From positions 4,278,001 through 4,342,000 of the forward strand of contig OY970182.1 of NCBI GenBank assembly GCA_963708095.1: DNA of 64,000 nt, in the 5' to 3' direction. Numbering within the stretch: position 1 is the stretch's first letter; every line of letters begins with the position of its first letter. Below the pieces are notes generated by a model. It ran no database searches, was not told where the DNA came from, and worked only from the letters and a program-made list of their open reading frames with translations. Below, piece after piece: positions 49,400 through 64,000 of the stretch. The translations under genes were made by a program, and so were the position numbers. This stretch comes from JAJZVS01 sp963708095. Lineage in GTDB: Bacteria; Pseudomonadota; Alphaproteobacteria; Acetobacterales; Acetobacteraceae.

Positions 49400-50319
49400 T
49401 CGATCTGCAGGTGAACGGTTACGCGGGCGTCGATTTCAACGACGCCGCGCTGACCGGGGCGGGGCTCGACCACGCGCTCGCCGCGATGCGCGCCGACGGG
49501 GTCGCTGCCTGCCTTCCCACCCTCATTACCGCACCTGCGGACGTGCTGGCCGCGCGCTTTGCCGCCCTCGACCGTGCGGTGGCGGCAAGCCGCCTCGGTC
49601 CTTCCATGGTGCCGGGGTACCATCTGGAGGGCCCGTTCCTCAGCCCCGAACCGGGCTACGCCGGCTGCCATCCGCCGGCGGCAATGATAGCGCCCGACCC
49701 GGCGCTGGTGGCGCGGCTGGAAGCCCCGCTCGCTCGCCCGATCCTGCTGCTCACGCTCGCGCCTGAACGCCCCGGTGCGCTTGGGCTGATCGCCTGGGCG
49801 CGCGCGCGCGGTAAGCTGGTGGCGATCGGCCACAGCGCCGCGACGCCGGCGCAGATCGTTGCTGCGGCCGACGCAGGGGCGGCGCTTTCGACCCATCTCG
49901 GCAATGCCATGCTGCATACGCAACCCAAATTCGCCAACCCGATGATGGCGCAACTGGCTGAGGATCGGCTGTCCGCCAGCTTTATCGCCGATGGCCGGCA
50001 CATCCCGCCCTTCGCGCTGAAAGTGCTGCTGCGGGCAAAAGGGATCGCGCGCAGCATCCTGGTGACCGACGCCACCGCCGCCGCCGCCGCGCCGCCCGGG
50101 AGCTACCGGTTCGCAGGAATGGACATAGCGCGCGGCGAGGACGGAACGGTCCGCCTGGCCGGAACCGACACGCTCGCCGGCTCGTCCCTGCGGCTCGGGC
50201 AGGCGGTGCGCAACCTGGTGGCGTGGGGGCTTGCCTCGGCGGCGGAGGCCCACCGCATGGCGGCGGACAATCCGGCCGCCCTGCTCGCCCCCGCGGTGGC
50301 GGCGCACGGCGGCCACTGA
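49384..50319 (+). CDS. N-acetylglucosamine-6-phosphate deacetylase-like amidohydrolase
   Basis: The 311-residue protein has all visible metal and catalytic motifs of NagA: DLQVNGYAGVDFND at the N-terminus, HLEGPF (Glu82), AIGHSAA (His150), STHLGNAM (His171) and ILVTDA (catalytic Asp229). NagA removes the acetyl group from GlcNAc-6-phosphate in amino-sugar recycling. At 311 residues it is about 70 shorter than normal because most of the small beta-sandwich domain is missing at the N-terminus; the barrel is complete. No other nag genes are near. It lies directly upstream of rplK, where secE-nusG would be expected. Confidence 0.8.
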   Translation: MASRLIDLQVNGYAGVDFNDAALTGAGLDHALAAMRADGVAACLPTLITAPADVLAARFAALDRAVAASRLGPSMVPGYHLEGPFLSPEPGYAGCHPPAAMIAPDPALVARLEAPLARPILLLTLAPERPGALGLIAWARARGKLVAIGHSAATPAQIVAAADAGAALSTHLGNAMLHTQPKFANPMMAQLAEDRLSASFIADGRHIPPFALKVLLRAKGIARSILVTDATAAAAAPPGSYRFAGMDIARGEDGTVRLAGTDTLAGSSLRLGQAVRNLVAWGLASAAEAHRMAADNPAALLAPAVAAHGGH

Positions 50320-50480
50320 GTAGGGGGCTGGACTCGCCCGACCTGATCCGCTAAACGCCCGCGCTTCATCCGGAACGCGGGAGACGCCGCCCTCACCCGC
50401 CCCCATCTGGGGGAAGGCAGGGTTGCGTCGGTTGCACCGCGGTCCCTGTGGCTCCCCCGGGAGCCTGATCGGAAGGGATC

Positions 50481-50915
50481 ATGGCGAAGAAGATCGTCGG
50501 CTACATCAAGCTGCAAATCCCCGCGGGCAAGGCCAATCCGTCGCCGCCGGTGGGTCCGGCACTGGGCCAGCGCGGCCTCAACATCATGCAGTTCTGCAAG
50601 GATTTCAACGCCGCGACCCAGGCGATGGAGCCGGGGATGCCGGTGCCCGTCGTCATCACCGCGTTCGGCGACCGCACCTTCACCTTCATCACCAAGACCC
50701 CGCCCAACACGTATTTCCTGAAGAAGGCGGCCGGGATCACCAAGGGCACCACGACGCCGGGCAAAGGTGGCCCGATCGGCCAGGTCACCACGACCCAGCT
50801 GCGGGAGATCGCGGCGCAGAAGATGAAGGACATGAACGCCACGGATGTGGAGGCGGCGGTGCGTATGCTCGCCGGCTCGGCCCGTTCGATGGGTCTCGCC
50901 GTGGTGGAGGGCTGA
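50481..50915 (+). CDS. rplK: 50S ribosomal protein L11
   Basis: The 144-residue L11 has the N-terminal domain (YIKLQIPAGKANPSPPVGPALGQ) that contacts release factors and the stringent-response factor, and the C-terminal RNA-binding domain (GTTTPGKGGPIGQVT and the final ARSMGLAV). It binds the GTPase-associated region of 23S rRNA with L10-L12. GGAAGGGATC precedes the ATG. A hairpin (GGCTCCC/GGGAGCC, 50450-50465) lies just upstream. It is the first gene of rplKAJL-rpoBC here; nusG is not in front of it. Confidence 0.98.
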   Translation: MAKKIVGYIKLQIPAGKANPSPPVGPALGQRGLNIMQFCKDFNAATQAMEPGMPVPVVITAFGDRTFTFITKTPPNTYFLKKAAGITKGTTTPGKGGPIGQVTTTQLREIAAQKMKDMNATDVEAAVRMLAGSARSMGLAVVEG

Positions 50916-50918
50916 GCG

Positions 50919-51611
50919 ATGGCAAAGGACAAGCGACTGGCCAAGGCGCGCGCCAGTGTCGACCGGACCAAATCCTACCCGCTGCCGGAGGCGATCGGCG
51001 TCGTGAAGCGCAACGCCACCGCGAAATTCGACGAGACGGTGGAGATGTCGATGAACCTCGGTATCGATCCCCGCCACGCCGACCAGATGGTACGCGGGCT
51101 GATCAGCCTGCCGCACGGCACCGGCAAGACGGTCCGGGTCGGCGTGTTCGCGCGCGGGGCGAAGGCGGAAGAAGCGCTGGCCGCCGGCGCTGACGTGGTC
51201 GGCGCCGAGGACCTGGCCGAGAAGGTGCAGGCGGGCGAGATCGGCTTCGACCGCTGCATCGCGACGCCGGACCTGATGGGCGTGGTGGGCCGCCTGGGCA
51301 AGATCCTCGGCCCGCGCGGGCTGATGCCCAATCCCCGCCTTGGCACCGTGACGATGGACGTGAAGGGCGCGGTCAGCGCCGCCAAGGGTGGCCAGGTGGA
51401 GTTCCGCGCCGAGAAGGCGGGGATCATCCACGCCGGTATCGGCAAGGCGAGCTTCGACGAGGCCCAGTTGCTGGAGAACGCCCGCGCGCTCGCCGATGCG
51501 GTCATCAAGGCCAAGCCGACCGGCGCCAAGGGTACCTATCTCAAGGGTGCGGCGCTAAGCTCCACCATGGGGCCGGGCCTCAAGCTCGATGTGAGCAGCC
51601 TGACGCCGTAA
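50919..51611 (+). CDS. rplA: 50S ribosomal protein L1
   Basis: The 230-residue L1 forms the L1 stalk near the E site and is a translational repressor of its own L11-L1 operon in bacteria studied. The family hallmarks are present: GTGKTVRVGVFARG near residue 68, LGKILGPRGLMPNPRLGTVT near 126 and the C-terminal GTYLKGAALSSTMGPGLKLD. It begins 3 nt after rplK. A 267-nt leader separates it from rplJ. Confidence 0.98.
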   Translation: MAKDKRLAKARASVDRTKSYPLPEAIGVVKRNATAKFDETVEMSMNLGIDPRHADQMVRGLISLPHGTGKTVRVGVFARGAKAEEALAAGADVVGAEDLAEKVQAGEIGFDRCIATPDLMGVVGRLGKILGPRGLMPNPRLGTVTMDVKGAVSAAKGGQVEFRAEKAGIIHAGIGKASFDEAQLLENARALADAVIKAKPTGAKGTYLKGAALSSTMGPGLKLDVSSLTP

Positions 51612-51878
51612 CCGGAATACGCCGCTGCCGGGGTCCGGCGGCGGTGGACAGGGGGTTGCGCGCGCGAGCGCCGGCCCCCGCACCTGTCCGAGACCGCACG
51701 TTCCCCCCGGGGATCAATGGGCTTCGGCCCGCGCGCGGGAGACGGGGAAGCCGGTTGCCCGACGGGCTGCCGGCGGTTCCGACTTGCTGGACAGGCGAAC
51801 CGGGCCGCGATCCTCGCGGCCCATGGGCAACCGGCCCCGCGCGGTCCACACGCGCGCGGCCCGAGAGACGGAGAGAGA
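51612..51878 (+). promoter_or_regulatory. Structured rplJ leader (probable L10-binding autoregulatory RNA)
   Basis: The 267-nt gap folds strongly. CCGGTTGCCC (51751-51760) pairs perfectly with GGGCAACCGG (51825-51834), enclosing a hairpin GGGCCGCG/CGCGGCCC (51802-51809/51815-51822, loop ATCCT). In many bacteria the L10-L12 complex binds the rplJ leader to control its own synthesis. Position and structure fit, but I have not matched the specific kink-turn. Confidence 0.65.
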
Positions 51879-52403
51879 ATGGACCGCACTCAGAAGCGGG
51901 ACTTTGTCGCCGGGCTCGCTCAGGTGTTCGCCGAGACGTCGATGGTCGTGGTCACCCGCAATCAGGGGCTGACCGTGGCCGAAGCGACCGATCTGCGCCG
52001 CCGGATGCGAGAAGCGGGGGTCACCTTCAGGGTGACCAAGAACCGGCTGGCCGCGCGTGCCCTGGAAGGCACTGCCTTCGAGGGACTCCGGCCGCTGCTG
52101 AAGGGCCCCACCGCGCTCGCCTGGTCGAAGGACCCGGTGGCGGTGGCCAAGGCGGCGGTGGAGTATGGCAAGGCCAACGAGAAGCTGATGGTGGTGGGCG
52201 GCGCCCTCGGCGCGCGGACCCTCGACCGGGCCGGGGTGCAGGCGCTCGCCGCGCTGCCCAGCCTGGATCAGCTTCGGGCCGGGCTGGTGGGGATGATTTC
52301 CACGCCGGCAACCCGGATCGCCGGCGTGCTGGCCGCCCCCGCCGGACAGATGGCGCGCGTGCTCGGCGCATACGCAAGCAAGGACCAGCCGGAAGCGGCG
52401 TGA
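51879..52403 (+). CDS. rplJ: 50S ribosomal protein L10
   Basis: The 174-residue L10 anchors the L7/L12 dimers to the ribosome through its C-terminal helix. The RNA-binding domain has NQGLTVAEATDLRRRM and FRVTKNRLAARAL near residues 28-60; ATRIAGVLAAP and the final helix (QMARVLGAYAS) are typical. GAGAGAGA precedes the ATG at 51879; the frame is also open upstream through the leader, which is not coding. Confidence 0.98.
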   Translation: MDRTQKRDFVAGLAQVFAETSMVVVTRNQGLTVAEATDLRRRMREAGVTFRVTKNRLAARALEGTAFEGLRPLLKGPTALAWSKDPVAVAKAAVEYGKANEKLMVVGGALGARTLDRAGVQALAALPSLDQLRAGLVGMISTPATRIAGVLAAPAGQMARVLGAYASKDQPEAA

Positions 52404-52456
52404 GCTGCCCCGGCTTGCATGGAACCAACTTAGGTATAGATTAGGAAGACCCGACA

Positions 52457-52834
52457 ATGGCAGATCTGCAGAAACTGGTCGATGAGCTGTCGACCCTGAC
52501 CGTGCTTGAGGCCGCTGAGCTTTCCAAGCTGCTTGAGGAAAAATGGGGCGTCTCCGCCGCCGCACCGGTGGCCGTCGCTGCCGCTGCCCCGGCCGCCGCT
52601 GCCGCTGCCCCGGCCGAGGAGCAGACCGAGTTCACCGTGATTCTCGCCAAGGCCGGTGACAAGAAGATCAACGTCATCAAGGAGGTGCGGACCATCACCG
52701 GGCTCGGGCTGAAGGAAGCCAAGGACCTGGTCGAAGGTGCGCCGAAGCCCGTGAAGGAAGGCGTGAACAAGGACGAGGCGGCGAAGATCCGCAAGATGCT
52801 GGAAGAGGCGGGCGCCGCGGTGGAGGTCAAGTAG
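52457..52834 (+). CDS. rplL: 50S ribosomal protein L7/L12
   Basis: The 125-residue acidic stalk protein has the N-terminal dimerisation helix (LVDELSTLTVLEAAELSKLL), an Ala/Pro-rich hinge (residues 36-55) and the C-terminal domain (EFTVILAKAGDKKINVIKEV, TGLGLKEAKDLVEGAPKPVK) that recruits translation factors. AGGAAG precedes the ATG. The 53-nt gap after rplJ is AT-richer than its surroundings. Confidence 0.98.
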   Translation: MADLQKLVDELSTLTVLEAAELSKLLEEKWGVSAAAPVAVAAAAPAAAAAAPAEEQTEFTVILAKAGDKKINVIKEVRTITGLGLKEAKDLVEGAPKPVKEGVNKDEAAKIRKMLEEAGAAVEVK

Positions 52835-52914
52835 ACCGTTTGCCAACAAGGACAGGACTGCGTCGCCCCGGGTGGGCGACGTTGCTCGGAGACCGGGTGA
52901 GGCCGTGAGGCCAA

Positions 52915-52946
52915 CACGGGCGGGAACCCTCGCGTTCCCGCCCGTG
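52915..52946 (+). terminator. Hairpin between rplL and rpoB, probable attenuator or processing site
   Basis: CACGGGCGGGAAC (52915-52927) pairs perfectly with GTTCCCGCCCGTG (52934-52946) around CCTCGC. No T-run follows, so partial termination or mRNA processing is more likely than full termination. This is where E. coli has its rplL-rpoB attenuator. Confidence 0.6.
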
Positions 52947-53037
52947 CACCCGTTTCCGGCGGATCAGACGAACGAGACTCCCGAGCGGCCCGGGACGATG
53001 GGGCCGCGGACAGACGAGTGGCGGAGCAGAACAGGCG

Positions 53038-57207
<4,170 letters not shown>

Positions 57208-57219
<12 letters not shown>

Positions 57220-57258
57220 GCGACCGGGCGGCCCGACTGATCGGGCGGCCGGGGAACC
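57208..57258. repeat. 17-bp tandem repeat across the rpoB stop codon
   Basis: CGGGCGGCC recurs at 57208, 57225 and 57242 with an exact 17-nt period, and surrounding bases also match (ATCGGGCGGCCTGAGCG, ACCGGGCGGCCCGACTG, ATCGGGCGGCCGGGG). The first unit contains the stop codon. Confidence 0.85.
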
Positions 57259-57267
57259 GGCCGCCCG
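57242..57267 (+). other. GNRA-capped hairpin between rpoB and rpoC
   Basis: CGGGCGGCCGG (57242-57252) pairs perfectly with CCGGCCGCCCG (57257-57267) around GGAA, a GNRA tetraloop. The left arm is the third unit of the 17-bp repeat. It may stabilise or divide the rpoB-rpoC transcript. Confidence 0.7.
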
Positions 57268-57300
57268 CCACGCTTCCCCCCTTGCAGGGATCAGATACGC

Positions 57301-61461
<4,161 letters not shown>

Positions 61462-61495
61462 GTTCTCCGCCGTTCGAGCGACGGCAGGCATGTAG

Positions 61496-61529
61496 CACGG
61501 CCAGGGGCACCCGCCCCTGGCCGTGTTTT
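61496..61529 (+). terminator. Intrinsic terminator of the rpl-rpo operon
   Basis: CACGGCCAGGGGC (61496-61508) pairs perfectly with GCCCCTGGCCGTG (61513-61525) around ACCC and is followed by TTTT. It separates rpoC from the convergent asparaginase gene. Confidence 0.92.
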
Positions 61530-61542
61530 GCTGTCTGCGCGG

Positions 61543-62547
61543 TCAGTACTCGCTGAAGATGCGGGCGAGGTCGTCCGGCCGGACGCCGGCGGCCAGCGCG
61601 AGCGCCAGCAGAATGCGGGCTTTCTGCGGGGTCAGGGTGTCGGCGACCAGGAACCCCTGCTCGCGCAGGCGCGTGGTGCGCACCACCCGGCCGCTGCCGA
61701 CGCGGGTGCATTGCACCACCACGACGCCCTGGCGCGTGGCCTCGGCCAGCGCCTCGGCTTGGTCCGGGGCGGGGAAGCCGGGGGCGAAGCCGGCGGAGAC
61801 GATCCCGCGGGCCCCGGCGGCGACGAAGGCGCGCACGGCGACGCCGTCGGCGTCGGCATGCGCGTAGGCGATGTCGACCCGTGGCAGCGCGTCCAGCGCG
61901 CGGATATCAAACTCGGTGTCCGGCGCGGCCCGGCGCAGCGGACGGCGGTAGAACGTCACGCGATCCCCGTCGGCATGGCCGAGCGCGCCGAAATCCGCGC
62001 TGCGGAATGCCTGCAGCCGCAGGGTGGAGGTCTTCGCGACCTCGCGCGCCGCCTGGATTTCGTCGTTCAACACCACCAGTACGCCCATCCCGCGCGCCTC
62101 CGGGCTGGCCGCCACCCGGATCGCGTTCACGAGGTTGAGCCCGGTGTCCGACGACAGCGCGCTCGGCGGGCGCTGCGCTCCGGTCAGCACCACCGGGATC
62201 GCGGTTTTCAGGGTCAGGTTCAGGGCATAGGCGGTTTCCTCCATGGTCGCGGTGCCGTGCCCGATGACGATGCCGGCAAGGTCGGGGTGCGCGGCGGCAA
62301 GCCGATCGGCGGTCAGCACCAGTTCCTTCCAGTCGGCGAACCCGACGGCCGGGCTGGGCACGTTGCGGTAACGGACCGGGATGACGTCGGCCACCAGCGC
62401 GGTTTCCGGGAAGCGGGCCAGGATCTCGTCGGCATGCATCCGCTGCCCGGTGGCGCCGTAATCGTGCAGGTCGAGCGGGCCGGCGCCAAGCGAGGACATC
62501 GTGCCCCCGGTGCCGATGAACGCCACTTTCGGGCGTGCCGCGCTCAT
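61543..62547 (-). CDS. Asparaginase-family protein with an altered catalytic motif
   Basis: The 334-residue protein has the N-terminal IGTGGTMSS with the nucleophilic Thr, and the second signature GHGTATMEETA near residue 96. In L-asparaginases this second motif reads HGTDTMEE, and the Asp belongs to the Thr-Asp-Lys triad; here Ala100 replaces it. The Lys (VAKTST) and the C-terminal IVSAGFAPG region are kept. It may be a subfamily with different chemistry or substrate. No signal peptide, so it is cytoplasmic. Its ATG overlaps the stop codon of the amidase gene (ATGA), so both proteins probably act in one pathway of amide breakdown. Confidence 0.87.
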   Translation of the reverse strand: MSAARPKVAFIGTGGTMSSLGAGPLDLHDYGATGQRMHADEILARFPETALVADVIPVRYRNVPSPAVGFADWKELVLTADRLAAAHPDLAGIVIGHGTATMEETAYALNLTLKTAIPVVLTGAQRPPSALSSDTGLNLVNAIRVAASPEARGMGVLVVLNDEIQAAREVAKTSTLRLQAFRSADFGALGHADGDRVTFYRRPLRRAAPDTEFDIRALDALPRVDIAYAHADADGVAVRAFVAAGARGIVSAGFAPGFPAPDQAEALAEATRQGVVVVQCTRVGSGRVVRTTRLREQGFLVADTLTPQKARILLALALAAGVRPDDLARIFSEY

Positions 62548-63992
62548 GGCGCCAGCACCGGCGGCAGGCGGGCGTGCCAGTCGGTGTCGCGCTGGTAGGC
62601 GTCGGCGACGGCGAGCAGCCGTGCCTCGGCGAACGGCCGGGCGGCGAGTTGCAGGCCGATCGGCAGTCCGTTCGGGTCGAAGCCGCAGGGGACGCTGATC
62701 GCCGGCAGACCCAGGTAGTTGAACGGGCGGGTGTTGGCGGAGACGGCGAGGAACCGGTCCTCAGTGCCGGGCGGCCCGTGGTCGATGTCCGTCTCGGCCA
62801 GGGTGGGCAGGCAGGTGCGGATGGTGGGGGAGGCGATCAGGTCGACCTCCCCGAACACCGCGCGGGCGAAGGCGCGCAGGATCGGGCCGCGGCGGCTGAG
62901 CAATTCAATATAGTACGTCGCTGGGATGGCGAGGCCGGGATACATCCGTCCGCTGAGATGGACGGCGTAATCGCCCGGCCGCTGGCGCAGCCATTCGGCA
63001 TGGATTGTGGCGGCCTCGACCCGGGAGATGATACCGCCATAGGCGGCAACCGCGTCCATCAGCGGCAGGGCGATCCGGCCGATGGTGGCGCCGCGTCCAG
63101 CCAGTACCGCCAACGCGCGTTCCACCGCCGCGACTACGGGGGCGTCGGTACCGTCCAGGAAATACGTCTCGGCCAGGCCGATCCGCACGCCGCGGAGATC
63201 GCCGGTGAGCGCGGCCGCGTAGTCGGGCACCGGCAGATCGGCACTGGTCGGATCGTTCGGATCGTGTCCGGCGATCGCACCCAGGACCAGCGCGCAATCC
63301 CGCGCGGTGCGTGCCAGCGGCCCGACGTTGTCGAGCGAAAACGACAGCGGCATGGCGCCGTAGCGGGAAACCCGGGTCTGCGTCGGCTTGATGCCCGTGA
63401 CCCCGCAGGCCGCCGCCGGCAGCCGGACCGACCCGCCGGTGTCGGACCCCAGTGCCGCATACGTGAACCGCGCCGCGAGCGCCGCGCCGGAGCCCGACGA
63501 CGACCCTCCGGTGATGAACGGCAGGTTCCACGGGTTATGGCAGTCGCCGTAGTGGCGGTTGTGGCCGGTGGGGTTCTGCGCGAACTCCGCCATGTTGAGC
63601 CCACCCCAGACGTAGGCGCCGGCCGCTTCGAGCCGGGCGATGACGGTCGCGGTCATCGCGGGCACGAAGTCCTTGCGGATAAGTGACCCGCAGGAACAAG
63701 GCCTTCCGGCCTGATAATACATATCCTTATGCGCCATCGGCACACCGTGCAGCGGGCCGATCGGCGCCCCTGAAGCCACCGCCGCGTCGGCCGCCGCCGC
63801 CGCGGCATCGGCGGCCGGGTCGTCGATCCAGATGGTGGCGTTCACCGAAGGGTTGGCGCGGGCGCGGTTGGCGCGGCAGGCGTCGAGCAGCGCGCGCGAG
63901 GTGGCAGCACCGGTGCGGACCGCCTCTGCTGCTTCGGCGAGCGAGAGGGCGGCGAGATCTGTCGGGGCGGCAGTCGGGGTGCCGGCGGTCAC
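62544..63992 (-). CDS. Amidase-signature family protein
   Basis: The 482-residue protein has the complete Ser-cisSer-Lys triad of the amidase signature family: Lys89 (AHKDMYY), cis-Ser164 in GGSSSGSGAA and the nucleophile Ser188 in GSDTGGSVRLPAA. Family members hydrolyse diverse amides, or act in tRNA transamidation as GatA; GatA is less likely because no gatB/gatC is near and the C-terminal part is that of stand-alone amidases. GTG at 63992 is the first start in the window, only 8 nt from the edge, so the true start may lie outside. It is coupled by a 4-nt overlap to the asparaginase gene. Confidence 0.9.
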   Translation of the reverse strand: MTAGTPTAAPTDLAALSLAEAAEAVRTGAATSRALLDACRANRARANPSVNATIWIDDPAADAAAAAADAAVASGAPIGPLHGVPMAHKDMYYQAGRPCSCGSLIRKDFVPAMTATVIARLEAAGAYVWGGLNMAEFAQNPTGHNRHYGDCHNPWNLPFITGGSSSGSGAALAARFTYAALGSDTGGSVRLPAAACGVTGIKPTQTRVSRYGAMPLSFSLDNVGPLARTARDCALVLGAIAGHDPNDPTSADLPVPDYAAALTGDLRGVRIGLAETYFLDGTDAPVVAAVERALAVLAGRGATIGRIALPLMDAVAAYGGIISRVEAATIHAEWLRQRPGDYAVHLSGRMYPGLAIPATYYIELLSRRGPILRAFARAVFGEVDLIASPTIRTCLPTLAETDIDHGPPGTEDRFLAVSANTRPFNYLGLPAISVPCGFDPNGLPIGLQLAARPFAEARLLAVADAYQRDTDWHARLPPVLAP

Positions 63993-64000
63993 CGGGACGG

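Noticed and set aside
61496..61529. Possible small RNA downstream of rpoC
   Set aside because: The structure is a textbook terminator hairpin with T-run for the operon; nothing suggests an independent transcript.

Overview
The window is very GC-rich and comes from an alphaproteobacterium, most plausibly Rhodospirillales/Acetobacteraceae. Supporting signs are a SAM-II riboswitch in front of metZ (a class typical of alphaproteobacteria), an alphaproteobacterial-size RpoB/RpoC pair, a cbpA-cbpM pair, a PEP-CTERM protein, FNR/FixK-type boxes and the general gene content. The family call is an inference; no rRNA is present to confirm it.

Layout. 1-9.5 kb: a truncated membrane sensor, an unusually hairpin-rich spacer, an FHA protein, a luciferase-like oxidoreductase, aldose epimerase, a CNNM/HlyC-type membrane protein, an SDR and mnmE. 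9.5-16 kb: a patatin lipase, acetoacetate decarboxylase plus 3-hydroxybutyrate dehydrogenase (ketone-body/PHB metabolism), a 23-codon mini-gene with an extreme Shine-Dalgarno and its own terminator, a polysaccharide deacetylase and a phospholipase-D lipoprotein. 15.6-20.7 kb: a same-strand run of serine hydrolase, PhyH dioxygenase and a two-subunit molybdenum hydroxylase. 21-25 kb: a PEP-CTERM protein, a SAF-domain oxidoreductase, a DUF35 Zn-ribbon protein with its thiolase-like partner, and tRNA-Gly(CCC). 25-31.9 kb: sulfur and amino-acid metabolism (SAM-II-metZ, M20 peptidase, metY, D-amino-acid transaminase) and a universal stress protein under FNR-like boxes. 32-37 kb is a scarred region: a deleted hemN with a nonsense codon, other gene fragments, an orphan hydantoinase-B gene, an interrupted membrane gene and a frameshifted GMC oxidoreductase. 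37-50 kb: SGNH hydrolase, capsule-type and CHAP proteins, thioesterase, enoyl-CoA hydratase, cbpAM, msrP, a D-cysteine desulfhydrase-like enzyme, CHRD and LVIVD proteins and a NagA-like deacetylase. 50.5-61.5 kb: rplKAJL-rpoBC, closed by a strong terminator. The window ends with a coupled amidase-asparaginase pair.

Structures that ordinary gene annotation would miss: (i) about ten short tandem repeats (14-21 bp unit, most often 15 or 17 bp), mostly at gene junctions, one of which triplicates a ribosome-binding site; (ii) two copies of a bipartite palindromic (REP-spacer-REP) element, with a third lone palindrome forming the first codons of a lipoprotein; (iii) the mini-gene at 12960 with a 16-nt Shine-Dalgarno; (iv) six hairpins in the 740-bp spacer at the left end; (v) a 13-bp inverted repeat that contains the stop codons of two convergent genes. 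Two enzymes lack a residue normally considered catalytic: the SDR (Tyr) and the asparaginase (Asp).
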